From: an uncultured Anaerolineae bacterium
GTDB lineage: Bacteria; Chloroflexota; Anaerolineae; Anaerolineales; Villigracilaceae
Assembly: GCA_903838415.1 (NCBI GenBank)
Contig: CAILYI010000146.1
Location: forward strand, 1-64,000
Direction of reading: 5' to 3'
DNA length: 64,000 nt
The notes below the pieces were generated by a model. The model searched no databases. It saw only the letters and a list, made by a program, of their open reading frames with translations, and had not been told where the DNA came from. The position numbers and the translations under genes are program-made. Shown here one piece after another: positions 1-9,071 of the stretch. Each line of letters opens with the position of its first letter. The stretch's first letter is position 1.

Positions 1-245
1 CAACCAGGAACCTGTTCGGCATATAACTCGGTTGAGTATTCTGCAAATCCGAATTCTGGAATTGCTTGGGCTGTCGCCCACCATCTATTCTCAGCTTGCG
101 GATAATTGACGAAAGTCAAATTCATTTCCGCGAATGGACAGTTGTTGGTTTTCTGTTTGCGCCACACTGCTCGGAATGTTCGTCTTTATCCACATCATCA
201 CACAACAAGTTGTTTGGTATTTCAACCAGCAAAATGGAGAAAATA

Positions 246-476
246 ATGCCCCGTATTCGCTGTCATTACATAGATTGCATATTCACCGATGACGGCTACT
301 GCTCCGCGGCTGCCGTTGAGATTGATCCAGATACAAGTTGCGTTACTTTCACACTTCCTGAAGGTGCAGCTGCAGGTGATGAAAGATGGGATGAAGAAGA
401 ACAGGAAGAAGATGATATCGACGAAGACGAGTTATTTGATGACGATGACGATGAAGAGGAAGAGACAGCGTACTAA
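246..476 (+). CDS. Small Cys-containing (DUF1540-like) protein with hyperacidic C-terminal tail
   Basis: Start refined within ORF 66..476 to ATG 246 (MPRIRCHYIDCIFTDDGYCSAAAVEID...). Spaced Cys residues resemble DUF1540-type metal-binding motifs; the tail is nearly all D/E. Confidence 0.6.
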   Translation: MPRIRCHYIDCIFTDDGYCSAAAVEIDPDTSCVTFTLPEGAAAGDERWDEEEQEEDDIDEDELFDDDDDEEEETAY

Positions 477-556
477 AACTTCCCGCCCCCACCGTGTAAG
501 CAGCCGGACAAGATGGTGGAACTGGCTGAAATAAAAGCTGCCAAAATCCAGTAAAG

Positions 557-588
557 AAAACAGGCTCTCTGAAAATGAGCCTGTTTTT
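557..588 (+). terminator. Rho-independent terminator after the acidic small protein
   Basis: AAAACAGGCTC...GAGCCTGTTTTT hairpin with T-tract. Confidence 0.75.
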
Positions 589-721
589 GATTAACGAGAT
601 GAAATATCAAGCCTATCACCCGTAAAGGTGCATAAAAATGCTGTAGCCGTAGGCTGGATATGTGTCGGGTGGTTGTGGTGATGTTGAAAATCAACAATCG
701 CTCATAAAAGCACTTTACTGT

Positions 722-1306
722 TCACTCTTCCAACAACTTGAAAGCAATCCGGCGGCCTTTGCCCTGTCCAAAGGCGAGCGCGAACCAGGCACGGGTCAGC
801 CCATCCACCGCGGTGACGGCTTCCAGCCCCCCGAGACAGACCGGGCGCAATCCAATATCGCGGATGAGTTGTTCGGCAGTGGGGCGGGCGGATTCAGCCC
901 CGGCGTAGAACAGGTCAAGTTGCTGGCCGCCCAGGCTTGGGTTGGCGAAATTTTCCCAACCAAGGGTGCTGAAGGCGCGCACGAGATCGGCATCCGGTGC
1001 AGCTGATTGGAGCGCGTCCAGGTTGTTCATCAGCGGGCTGCGTGGATTGTTGGTGGCGTCTATAACGATTTTGCCAGCTAAGCCTGCGCCAAACTGAACG
1101 CCGAATTCTACGACACCTGCGCCCGGCAGGGACAGCAGTATGACTTCCGCGCCTGTGAGTGAATCGGCAATAGGGGCAACGTTCAGCCCGGCATGCTTGG
1201 GGTCGCCGGTATTTCGCACCCCGTAGGTAACCTGGTGACCGGATTGTGCCCACTTACTGCCGAGTGTTTTGCCAATATTGCCTGCGCCAATAATGGTGAT
1301 TTTCAT
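722..1306 (-). CDS. NAD(P)-binding / F420-dependent NADP reductase-like oxidoreductase
   Basis: N-term MKITIIGAGNIGKTLGSKWAQSGHQVTYGVRN (Rossmann GxGxxG). Start overlaps the stop of the upstream channel gene (ATGA). Confidence 0.75.
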   Translation of the reverse strand: MKITIIGAGNIGKTLGSKWAQSGHQVTYGVRNTGDPKHAGLNVAPIADSLTGAEVILLSLPGAGVVEFGVQFGAGLAGKIVIDATNNPRSPLMNNLDALQSAAPDADLVRAFSTLGWENFANPSLGGQQLDLFYAGAESARPTAEQLIRDIGLRPVCLGGLEAVTAVDGLTRAWFALAFGQGKGRRIAFKLLEE

Positions 1307-1984
1307 GGATTCTCTCCTTTAATTTCGGAATATAAGGATACCAGCCGCGACATGACGATGGTGATGAAGAAGACGCCCGCAATCATCTCGATGTTAGCAA
1401 GTGAACGCGCCCACCACGAGACGGGCAAAATGTCTCCGTAACCGGATGAGGTCAAGGTAGTGTACGAAAAGTAGATGAGCTGTTGCCATTGTACCGGGGC
1501 ATCGGGAAATGTCCCATCGCGGAACGAGTTGGAAATTAGCACATCCAGCAGCCCATAAATGGGGACGAAAATCGCTCCAATCAGCAAGTATAACGCCACA
1601 GCCGCGTAAAGCACATCGCGTGTGATGGTTTGGACGGCAGCGAGGAAGCGTCCCAAAATCCAGAGCAACATGCCGAGGTAGGGAATCAGCGCAATGTAGG
1701 TGATGATGACAGCCCAGGTTGCACCAGGGTTGAGCGCGTAGAGCAGTGTTGCCCAGGTAAATGATGCCGGTGACGGTAAGGAAGGTTGTGTGAAAGTGCG
1801 AATCGCGCCCGAGCAGGATGCCGACCACAATCATCGAGGCATATAATAACTCGTAGGTGATGAGCGCTAGTGTGCCATAGGCGGTGAAGGGGTAGGCGAA
1901 TTGCACCAGCACCATTAGCGCAAGCAGGTAGATGACTTTGCCTTGTACGGCATGTTCGAGAGCCAGGTCAGAACGGTTAGGCAT
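1303..1984 (-). pseudogene. Potassium-channel-like (Ion_trans_2) membrane protein split by an apparent frameshift
   Basis: ORF 1394..1984 gives the N-terminal TM part; ORF 1303..1830 gives the C-terminal part with pore motif TTLTSSGYGD. Continuity switches frame near 1735-1760. Confidence 0.7.
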
Positions 1985-2261
1985 GGATTAGGATAGGTAT
2001 CCGTATTGCGTGGTGATACAGGATGGTAGCCTTAAAATACCGGGCAGTTGGAAAGCGAAGAATACTGCGCTGAACAGAATTGTAATCGAAGTCAAGTACC
2101 CCGAGAGATCTTTCGCTGACACGCTCAACGATAAATTTCCTGCTTTTGCCTTTCCTGAAGCACAGCCTTCTGAATAGGAACAAATTTTAGTAGGGGTCAG
2201 GCTTATAATGCTTGAAATCCTGACCACATCCTTTCATCCAATTTGAATTGAAGAGGGAACA

Positions 2262-3305
2262 ATGGGAATTCAATTACTCCGATTTGCATACCATTTTATT
2301 GACAAAGCTTCAAACTACATCAGTTATTCGGAAAACGAACCAGAAATTAGCACACTCAATATCACGATTATCGATTTTCTGGAAACCCTGACGAATAAAT
2401 TATGGGACGCCGAAGATTCTGGGAATACAGTTTCCGGGCAATTCAATCATGGGGCAACTCCTTCCAGGGCAAGACCATTAATTCACGCCATCCTGGAAAA
2501 TCCTGACACAATTTTGGATAATTCTAAAAAATTAGCGGACCTGCTTTTCCAGGTGTCTCCGGCAAATGCATCTCGCGGAATCCTGGTCGTTATTCTTTGT
2601 CGCGACACGAATACAGACCTGAAGTATGTGGCCATCTATAAAATAAAATGCGAAGATGAACAGGTCATCAAGATTCTTTCTGGAGACAATTTGCCAGAAA
2701 TCACGGTTGAGGAAGTCACAAATATTTTGTTCAAAGAACTTCAGAAGGGCGCCTTAATTCCTCATCCAGACAAACAACAGTATGACTTGAAGGTGACAGA
2801 TTTACAATCTGCGGAGCCGCGGAAATATTTCGGGGCTACATTTCTCGGATGCACAACGAAAAAATCCGATGAACTCCAAATTAAGAAACTGGTACCGGAA
2901 TTGGTTAAATTCGCGGATGATAATGATGTGCAGGTAAAGACAGACAAAATTCCTGCTGTTCTTGCTGCGCTTGGAAGAATAGAAGGGAATGTCACGATAC
3001 CTGTTATTGAAAAAATAATAGAAACCGAAAAACTCTTTGACGATAATTATTCAAGGGAGGCTTTTACTAACTACGCTGAACAATCAGCCCATCTGAAAAA
3101 TTTTGATGTAGAAGCAACCAAGCTGGCAAGTAAGAAGAACGGTGATCCACGGAAGATGAAATATATACTTCGTGACCCTGAATTAAATGGGATTGTCATT
3201 TCAGGTCCGATTGAAGCAATGCAAAAGATAAGTACAAAAGAGGGAGATTTTGTTGTTATTCGGATCGAGATAGCTGAACCCAATCTGAAAATAAAATATG
3301 AATAA
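2262..3305 (+). CDS. Nucleoid-associated protein, NA37/NdpA(YejK)-like
   Basis: 347 aa. Blocks such as SRGILVVILCRDT...YVAIYKIKCE, KYFGATFLGC and C-terminal DPELNGIVISGPIEAM are reminiscent of the NA37 family. Visibly more AT-rich than its neighbours. Confidence 0.5.
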   Translation: MGIQLLRFAYHFIDKASNYISYSENEPEISTLNITIIDFLETLTNKLWDAEDSGNTVSGQFNHGATPSRARPLIHAILENPDTILDNSKKLADLLFQVSPANASRGILVVILCRDTNTDLKYVAIYKIKCEDEQVIKILSGDNLPEITVEEVTNILFKELQKGALIPHPDKQQYDLKVTDLQSAEPRKYFGATFLGCTTKKSDELQIKKLVPELVKFADDNDVQVKTDKIPAVLAALGRIEGNVTIPVIEKIIETEKLFDDNYSREAFTNYAEQSAHLKNFDVEATKLASKKNGDPRKMKYILRDPELNGIVISGPIEAMQKISTKEGDFVVIRIEIAEPNLKIKYE

Positions 3306-3325
3306 GGTTGTGTAGGTATTTTTGA

Positions 3326-3389
3326 GAACCCCGTAGAGCGCGGCGCGGATGATCTCATCTTTGAGACTCTCATCGCCTTCGAAGGGCAT
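3326..3389 (-). pseudogene. Possible truncated 5' end of a gene following yifB
   Basis: ATG at 3389, 9 nt after the yifB stop, encodes MPFEGDESLKDEIIRAALYGVLKN; then it runs into antisense of the NA37-like gene. Confidence 0.3.
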
Positions 3390-3397
3390 TTACCCCA

Positions 3398-4924
3398 TCA
3401 CATCGTGTTGAGCATCCCCTTGGGTCGATACTGCAGCGCCTCGGCCAGGTGCGGCGTCTGGATGTTTTCGCTCCCCGCCAGATCGGCGATCGTGCGCGCC
3501 AGTTTCAAGATGCGATGATAGCCTCGGGCCGAGAGATTCAGCTGACTCATTGCCACACGGATCAGGTTATCGCCGGTTTCATCCAGCTTGCAGAATTTGC
3601 GCACTTCTGCCACACGCATATCTGTGTTGCAGACAATATCCGTGCCTTTAAATCGCTCAGTTTGCAGTTGCCGCGCGGCTTGCACGCGCGCACGAATCAC
3701 AGCCGAGCTTTCACCCAGCCGGTCGCTGGATAATTTATCATAATCCACGCGCGGAACTTCGATATGGATATCAATGCGGTCGAGCAGCGGGCCTGAGATG
3801 CGCTTCTGATACTTGGTGACAGTGGAGGCAGAGCAGGTGCAAGGTTTTACAGCATCATTGGCGAAACCGCAAGGACACGGATTCATAGCCGCCACCAGTT
3901 GGAAATTGGCCGAGAAGGTCAGCGAGCCTTGCGCTCTGCTGATCGTCACTACCTTATCTTCCATGGGTTGGCGCATGACTTCGAGCACACGGCTGCCAAA
4001 TTCGGGGAATTCATCGAGGAACAAGACGCCGCGATGGGCAAGCGAGATTTCGCCGGGGTGTGGAATGTTTCCACCGCCGACCAGCCCGGCGTGGCTGATG
4101 GTGTGGTGCGGCGCACGGAAGGGTCGATGCCGGATGAGCGGAGTCCCAAGCGGAAGCTGGTCAGCCACTGAATAGATACGGGTGACATCGAGCGATTCTT
4201 CGATGGACATTTCCGGCAGGATACCGGGCAGGGCTCGCGCCAACAGGGTTTTGCCGCTTCCGGGGGAGCCGCTCATTAGCACGTTGTGGCCTCCAGCAGC
4301 GGCAACTTCAAGGGCGCGCTTGACGTGTTCCTGCCCCTTGACCTCGGCAAAATCGGTCGGGACAAACAGGGGCGTGAGTTCTTCGCCCGAGGGCTGGAAA
4401 GTCTCAATTAATCGGCGGCCAGAAAGATGGTCGTAAAGCGCCGACAGCGTTGAAACGGGAATCACTTCAATATCCGGAATCAAGGCCGCTTCAGCGGCAT
4501 CCACTTCCGGCACAATCATCCGCTTATAGCCCTGCGCCCGGGCGGTGGCCGCCATGGGTAAGACGCCGCGCGCATGCCGCACCACGCCATCGAGCGAGAG
4601 TTCGCCGATGACCAGGGTGCTTTCGAGCGCTGCGGGCGGAAGATGGCCGCCGAGCACGATCACGCCGAGGGCAATGGGCAGATCGTAATATGGGCCTTCC
4701 TTGCGGACGGAGGCGGGCGCCAGATTGACGACGATGCGATGTCGGGGAAAGTGTAAACCAGCGTTTTTGACTGCGGTCTGGACGCGCTCGCGACTTTCCT
4801 GGACAGCGGTATCGGGCAGACCGACAATGGTCATGCCGGGCTGTCCATTGGTGTAATCGACTTCAACTTCGACGACAACACCATCAAGACCGATCACTGC
4901 ACAGGAAAAGATGCGCGCAAGCAT
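3398..4924 (-). CDS. YifB/ComM family Mg-chelatase-like AAA+ ATPase
   Basis: 508 aa, MLARIFSCAVIGLDGVVVEVEVD..., Walker A GSPGSGKTLLARALPGILP, zinc-finger-like CPCGF...CTCS. Confidence 0.95.
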   Translation of the reverse strand: MLARIFSCAVIGLDGVVVEVEVDYTNGQPGMTIVGLPDTAVQESRERVQTAVKNAGLHFPRHRIVVNLAPASVRKEGPYYDLPIALGVIVLGGHLPPAALESTLVIGELSLDGVVRHARGVLPMAATARAQGYKRMIVPEVDAAEAALIPDIEVIPVSTLSALYDHLSGRRLIETFQPSGEELTPLFVPTDFAEVKGQEHVKRALEVAAAGGHNVLMSGSPGSGKTLLARALPGILPEMSIEESLDVTRIYSVADQLPLGTPLIRHRPFRAPHHTISHAGLVGGGNIPHPGEISLAHRGVLFLDEFPEFGSRVLEVMRQPMEDKVVTISRAQGSLTFSANFQLVAAMNPCPCGFANDAVKPCTCSASTVTKYQKRISGPLLDRIDIHIEVPRVDYDKLSSDRLGESSAVIRARVQAARQLQTERFKGTDIVCNTDMRVAEVRKFCKLDETGDNLIRVAMSQLNLSARGYHRILKLARTIADLAGSENIQTPHLAEALQYRPKGMLNTM

Positions 4925-4982
4925 GCTTTTATTTTACAGTTATTGTGCTTCTGTGTGTGCAAGATAGCCGAATTATTAACAA

Positions 4983-5009
4983 ACAGCCTTCACGTTGACC
5001 GTGAAGGCT
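4983..5009 (-). terminator. Terminator downstream of 5032..5361
   Basis: CAGCCTTCACG-ttgac-CGTGAAGGCTG hairpin, T-rich on the minus strand. Confidence 0.65.
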
Positions 5010-5031
5010 GGAAAGTGGAACGAATTCTCGT

Positions 5032-5361
5032 TCAGGCCGGGCTGGAAGTGTTCTGACGTGATTTTTTGCTCAACATTTTTTGAACCTGGAGCACGATGAA
5101 AACGATGACGCCCACTTTGAGCAAAGAACCCAGTACTCCAATCAGCCCGCGCCCAAAGGAAAACGCATTGCGCTCCTCACCATGTTCGCGGAATTGGTCG
5201 GGTTGGGAACCTGTTCGACCAGCATTCTGGTTCTCAAATTGATGCTCGGGCCTTTCGGCGAGGTTGTTCGTGCCGCTGGACTGCACCAGGGCGTATAAAC
5301 CACCCGAAACGAGTGCGGCAACCAGCAAGATGACGATGATTCTAAAGATAATTTTGAACAT
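5032..5361 (-). CDS. Hypothetical protein with two predicted TM segments
   Basis: MFKIIFRIIVILLVAALVSGGLYAL...; start refined within ORF 5032..5451. Confidence 0.6.
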   Translation of the reverse strand: MFKIIFRIIVILLVAALVSGGLYALVQSSGTNNLAERPEHQFENQNAGRTGSQPDQFREHGEERNAFSFGRGLIGVLGSLLKVGVIVFIVLQVQKMLSKKSRQNTSSPA

Positions 5362-5377
5362 TTTTTGATCCTTCTGC

Positions 5378-5902
5378 TTATTTTTCGAGGTCAAATCTGA
5401 CAGGCTGGGCGGCAAGTTGTCTGGTCGGACGGTTGGCCGGGCGCTGTACAAAGGACGTCAGCGGCGCGACGAGATAACGTTCTAGCGAAGTGATCATCCA
5501 ATTCCAGTGCATGGCAAAGTGCAGCGCCACCAGGATGAGCGAGGCATCCGCCGAAAGCGAGTGGATGGAGCGCCAGGCTCGGCCCACTTCGAGCTGAATA
5601 CCGAAGGTCGCCAGGATACTCTTGGAAATCAGTAAGCCGCTCAACATTGCAGCCGTCATCGCCACGAACAACAGGCTGTCAATGCCATAATTAAGGCGTG
5701 AAGAGTGGAACAGCTTCTTAAAAAAGGCCTTGGTAAGACTGACAATCCACTTCCAGTGGAATAACAGGTGCGTCACGAGCGCCGCTGTAAAAGCCAGGCT
5801 GAACCATTCATGAATAGGCAGCCCGGTAATGGCCGGGTTACTCGCCAATAAAAAAGCGGTGAAAATCGTCACATCGAGAATTAAATTTGTTTTTGTAGAC
5901 AC
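5378..5902 (-). CDS. DUF4405-like (cytochrome b-type) membrane protein
   Basis: GTG start at 5902 preceded by AAGGAGA. VSTKTNLILDVTIFTAFLLASNPAITGLPIHEWFSLAF..THLLFHWKWIV...IHSLSADASLILVALHFAMHWNWM with His pairs in TM helices. Confidence 0.75.
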   Translation of the reverse strand: MSTKTNLILDVTIFTAFLLASNPAITGLPIHEWFSLAFTAALVTHLLFHWKWIVSLTKAFFKKLFHSSRLNYGIDSLLFVAMTAAMLSGLLISKSILATFGIQLEVGRAWRSIHSLSADASLILVALHFAMHWNWMITSLERYLVAPLTSFVQRPANRPTRQLAAQPVRFDLEK

Positions 5903-6053
5903 GGTAATCTCCTTCACTATTTGTTCAAGTTTTTGTGCGCTTGAATGACTCCATTTTAGGGGTTGAAAATGACAAACAAATGAACAAACTGTCAAACATT
6001 ATGGAGAAATTGTGGATATCCGCCCTTGCCCATCTTTGAAAAATCTCCCAACA

Positions 6054-6086
6054 AAAAGCGGACGCCGTTGAAGGCGTCCGCCAAAA
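6054..6086 (-). terminator. Terminator of the two-component operon
   Basis: GCGGACGCC-gttgaa-GGCGTCCGC, minus strand followed by TTTTTGTT. Confidence 0.7.
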
Positions 6087-6090
6087 TTCC

Positions 6091-7509
6091 CTATGCCGCC
6101 TTGAAGCGCACTTCAAAAGTCGTCCCGGCCTCTGGCGTACTTTCCACGCGCACTTCGCCGTTGTGCGCCTGGACAATCCAATTCACAATGGAAAGGCCCA
6201 AGCCATTGCCACCCTGCGCATCATCATCACCGCGCGCGCGGGCCTTATCCACGCGGTAAAAGCGCTCAAAGAGCAGCGGCAAATGTTCCGGCGGGATGCC
6301 GGGACCGGTATCTGAGACGCGCACCCAGGCGGAATCAGCCTGCAGGCCGGTTTCCACGTAGACGCGTCTTTCCGTTCCACCCGTGTACTTGATTCCGTTT
6401 TCGACGAGGTTGCTCATCATCTGGAGCAGGTAACGCCGATCGCCCAGGATGGTTACTTCCGGCAAATCGCCGGTTTCCAACCTGACGTTTCTTCTCTCCG
6501 CCAACGGGGCGAGACGTTCCACCGCCTCGAGGGCGATGTCGCTCAAATCGAGCGGAGTCTTTTCCATCGCCGCCTGACCGGAATCCATGCGCGCCAGCGT
6601 CAGCAAGTCATTGACCAGGTGCGCCATGAACTCATTTTCGCTACGAATCACGCCCAAAGCGCGCTGATACTCTGGCGCGGTACGTTTGGAAGCCAGCGCC
6701 CGGCTGGATTCCAGGTTGACAATGGTCAGCGGAGTGCGCAGTTCGTGGCTGGCATCCGCCACAAACTGGCGCTGACGTTCAAAGGCGGTTTGCAAACGCG
6801 CCAACATTTCGTCAAACGTGTTGGATAATTCCGCCAGTTCATCTTTGCCCTTCATATTCAAGCGGCGATTCAAATCGGTTTCGCTGATGGTGCGCGCCGC
6901 TTGCGTGATGGCGTGTACCGGGCGCATGGCACGATCTGCCAGCCACAATCCACCGCCCAAAGCAATGGCAATCGTGAGCAAACTGCCCAGTAACAAAGTG
7001 ACCAGCAAGCGCCTGTTCAAATCATAAGGATCGAACGGGCTGCCGAGGATGGCAAAACCTATCTTGCCTTCAACGGGGACAGCCTTGATGGCAAAAGAAT
7101 AATGTTTTGAAGTTCCGTTCCAATCTTGAACCCACGAGACGACCGATTCGGAAGGATTTTCAATATTTCGTTGCTGCGCAGTTTGAGCCTGCTTGACCAG
7201 AGAAATTATTTCCTCTTGAGAAGCAATTCCCTGGCTGGCCAATACCTTGCCATCGGGCCCGAGTAAAACGAAAATATCCGATTCTTGCAACAGAACCGGG
7301 CCGGTCATGGAGCCTAAAACCTTCGCTTGAATCGCTTCCAGCTTGCGCTCAAGATGATATTGGGCATCGCCGCGAAAATCGCGGGCCTGGTTGTAGTAGA
7401 TAAAAGCACTGAATGTGAACAGCACCAAAACCAGGATGGCGGTAAACCACAATACCAGCCGAAAGCGGATACTGTGAAAGAACATCGTTAAACCAGTTAA
7501 TCTTTTCAT
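6091..7509 (-). CDS. Sensor histidine kinase (HAMP, HisKA, HATPase)
   Basis: FVADASHELRTPLTIV H-box; NLVENGIKYT N-box; GPGIPPEHLPLLFERFYR; GNGLGLSIV. Confidence 0.95.
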   Translation of the reverse strand: MKRLTGLTMFFHSIRFRLVLWFTAILVLVLFTFSAFIYYNQARDFRGDAQYHLERKLEAIQAKVLGSMTGPVLLQESDIFVLLGPDGKVLASQGIASQEEIISLVKQAQTAQQRNIENPSESVVSWVQDWNGTSKHYSFAIKAVPVEGKIGFAILGSPFDPYDLNRRLLVTLLLGSLLTIAIALGGGLWLADRAMRPVHAITQAARTISETDLNRRLNMKGKDELAELSNTFDEMLARLQTAFERQRQFVADASHELRTPLTIVNLESSRALASKRTAPEYQRALGVIRSENEFMAHLVNDLLTLARMDSGQAAMEKTPLDLSDIALEAVERLAPLAERRNVRLETGDLPEVTILGDRRYLLQMMSNLVENGIKYTGGTERRVYVETGLQADSAWVRVSDTGPGIPPEHLPLLFERFYRVDKARARGDDDAQGGNGLGLSIVNWIVQAHNGEVRVESTPEAGTTFEVRFKAA

Positions 7510-8189
7510 CCATTTTCCTGGGCGTCACGGATGCGATAGCCTGCTCCACGCACGGTTTCAAGGAGTTTGACATCGCTCTCTTCGTCAATTTTACGGCGCA
7601 GGCGGCGGATATACACATCCACCACGTTGGAGGCTACCAGGCTCTCATAACTCCACAGGTGGCCTTCGGCCATTTCGCGGGTGATTAAATGATTGGGATG
7701 ACGCATCAGGTATTCGAGCAGGGAAAATTCTTTCGCGGTCAGCTCGATGGGCCGACCGCCCCGTTTAACGGTGTGCATGGCCGGGTCGAGGATTAAATCT
7801 CCAATTTGCAGGATGCCGGTTTTCGTGGCAGATTCCCGTCGCAATAGCGCGCGCACCCTGGCGCGAAGTTCATCCACTTCAAACGGTTTGACCAGGTAAT
7901 CATCCGCGCCGCTATCCAGGCCAAGCACACGGTCTTCGAGCGCGTCGCGCGCCGTGAGCATCAGCACCGGGGTGCGCACCCGCTTGTTGCCCAGCGTCCG
8001 GCAGACTTCGATGCCGTCCTTGCCCGGCAGCATGATGTCGAGAATCAGGATGTCATAGACATCCATCAGCCCCATTTCTTCGCCATCGAGGCCGTCATAG
8101 GCCACATCGACGGCATAACCATCATCTTCCAGGGTCATTCGCAGGGAATCGCTCAACCGTTTGTTGTCTTCAACCAATAGTAGACGCAT
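7506..8189 (-). CDS. OmpR/PhoB-family response regulator
   Basis: MRLLLVEDNKRLSDSLRMTLEDDGY...LILDIMLPGKDGIEVC...LVKPFEVDELRAR plus winged-helix DVYIRRLRRKID. Overlaps the kinase start by 4 nt. Confidence 0.95.
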   Translation of the reverse strand: MRLLLVEDNKRLSDSLRMTLEDDGYAVDVAYDGLDGEEMGLMDVYDILILDIMLPGKDGIEVCRTLGNKRVRTPVLMLTARDALEDRVLGLDSGADDYLVKPFEVDELRARVRALLRRESATKTGILQIGDLILDPAMHTVKRGGRPIELTAKEFSLLEYLMRHPNHLITREMAEGHLWSYESLVASNVVDVYIRRLRRKIDEESDVKLLETVRGAGYRIRDAQENG

Positions 8190-8267
8190 TGTGTTTCTCC
8201 AGAGACAGATTCATCTGACAAATTCTAGCACGATTAGATGACAATCCTATGAAGGAGGCCCAACTCG

Positions 8268-8289
8268 CAAGTTGCAGATTTGCAACTTG
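8268..8289. repeat. Inverted repeat (CAAGTTGCA-gatt-TGCAACTTG)
   Basis: 9 bp arms with ~4 nt loop, upstream of the 8376 gene and divergent from the response regulator. Confidence 0.6.
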
Positions 8290-8375
8290 GATTTGCGTCA
8301 ACGAATTGCTATTCGTTCATCATCCTGTCATTTTCGGCCTGTATACTCGCATTATCAATACGAGAAAGGTATCCT

Positions 8376-8759
8376 ATGAAAAAACAACTTCCTGCACTGC
8401 TGGCGGCTTTCCTGATTACCGGTTTCATCACGCTGGTCATGTTTGTGACCGGCGCCAACGCCCTTTTTAATAAAAACTCAGTCGACGCTGCCAACGCCAG
8501 CGCGAACACATCTTCGGCAAGCGGCGTCGAGCAGGCGCAGATTAAGCAATTGCAAGCTCGCATCAATGAATACGCTTTGCGCGAACAACAGTATCAGCAG
8601 CGCGAACTGCAGTACCGGCAAACGCTCCAAAGCAATCAGCTGCAATTACAGCAAGCCGCCGCACAAGTCCAACAGGTTCAGCAGTTGCTTTCGGCCTTGC
8701 AAGCGCGCGGGCTGATTCAAATCCAGAATAACGGCACCATCCTGATTACCAGAAATTAA
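8376..8759 (+). CDS. TM-anchored, Gln-rich predicted coiled-coil protein
   Basis: MKKQLPALLAAFLITGFITLVMFVTGANALFNKN...QAQIKQLQARINEYALREQQYQQRELQYRQTLQ...; start refined within ORF 8280..8759. Confidence 0.7.
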   Translation: MKKQLPALLAAFLITGFITLVMFVTGANALFNKNSVDAANASANTSSASGVEQAQIKQLQARINEYALREQQYQQRELQYRQTLQSNQLQLQQAAAQVQQVQQLLSALQARGLIQIQNNGTILITRN

Positions 8760-8785
8760 CCGGAAGTCAAATATCAAGGAACGAA

Positions 8786-9067
8786 ATGAAAAACCTGAAG
8801 AACTCCCTCCATATTCTGCTCACTTTCGCCAGCGTGATTGGTTTTCTGGGCGGCTGGGCTACCTTTGCCCACTCACGCAAACCCATTCAGCCGGTGACAG
8901 CCCAACCGCTGGCCCTTGAACCGCTCACCCCACTCACCCCGCTGCGCGCCATCGACGGCAGTTCAGTCAACATGAGCGACAATAACAGCAATTGGCTCTT
9001 AAATTTGTTCACTCCCGTCCGCCGCACCCGCTCATCAAGGGCAATGTTCGCCACGCGAGGTTCATAA
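8786..9067 (+). CDS. Small hypothetical membrane/secreted protein
   Basis: MKNLKNSLHILLTFASVIGFLGGWATFAHSRKP...; AAGGAACG upstream; compact placement before apbE. Confidence 0.55.
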   Translation: MKNLKNSLHILLTFASVIGFLGGWATFAHSRKPIQPVTAQPLALEPLTPLTPLRAIDGSSVNMSDNNSNWLLNLFTPVRRTRSSRAMFATRGS

Positions 9068-9071
9068 ACCA

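Noticed and set aside
1977-2227. Minus-strand ORFs 1977..2183 and 1988..2227 (hydrophobic stretch SGYLTSITILFSAVFFAFQLPG)
   Set aside because: Could be a decayed membrane-protein fragment, but too short and without recognisable family; not supported as a gene.
2262-3305. NA37-like gene as part of an anti-phage defence island
   Set aside because: Single gene with no defence neighbours, integrase or tRNA nearby; only an insertion signature is supported.
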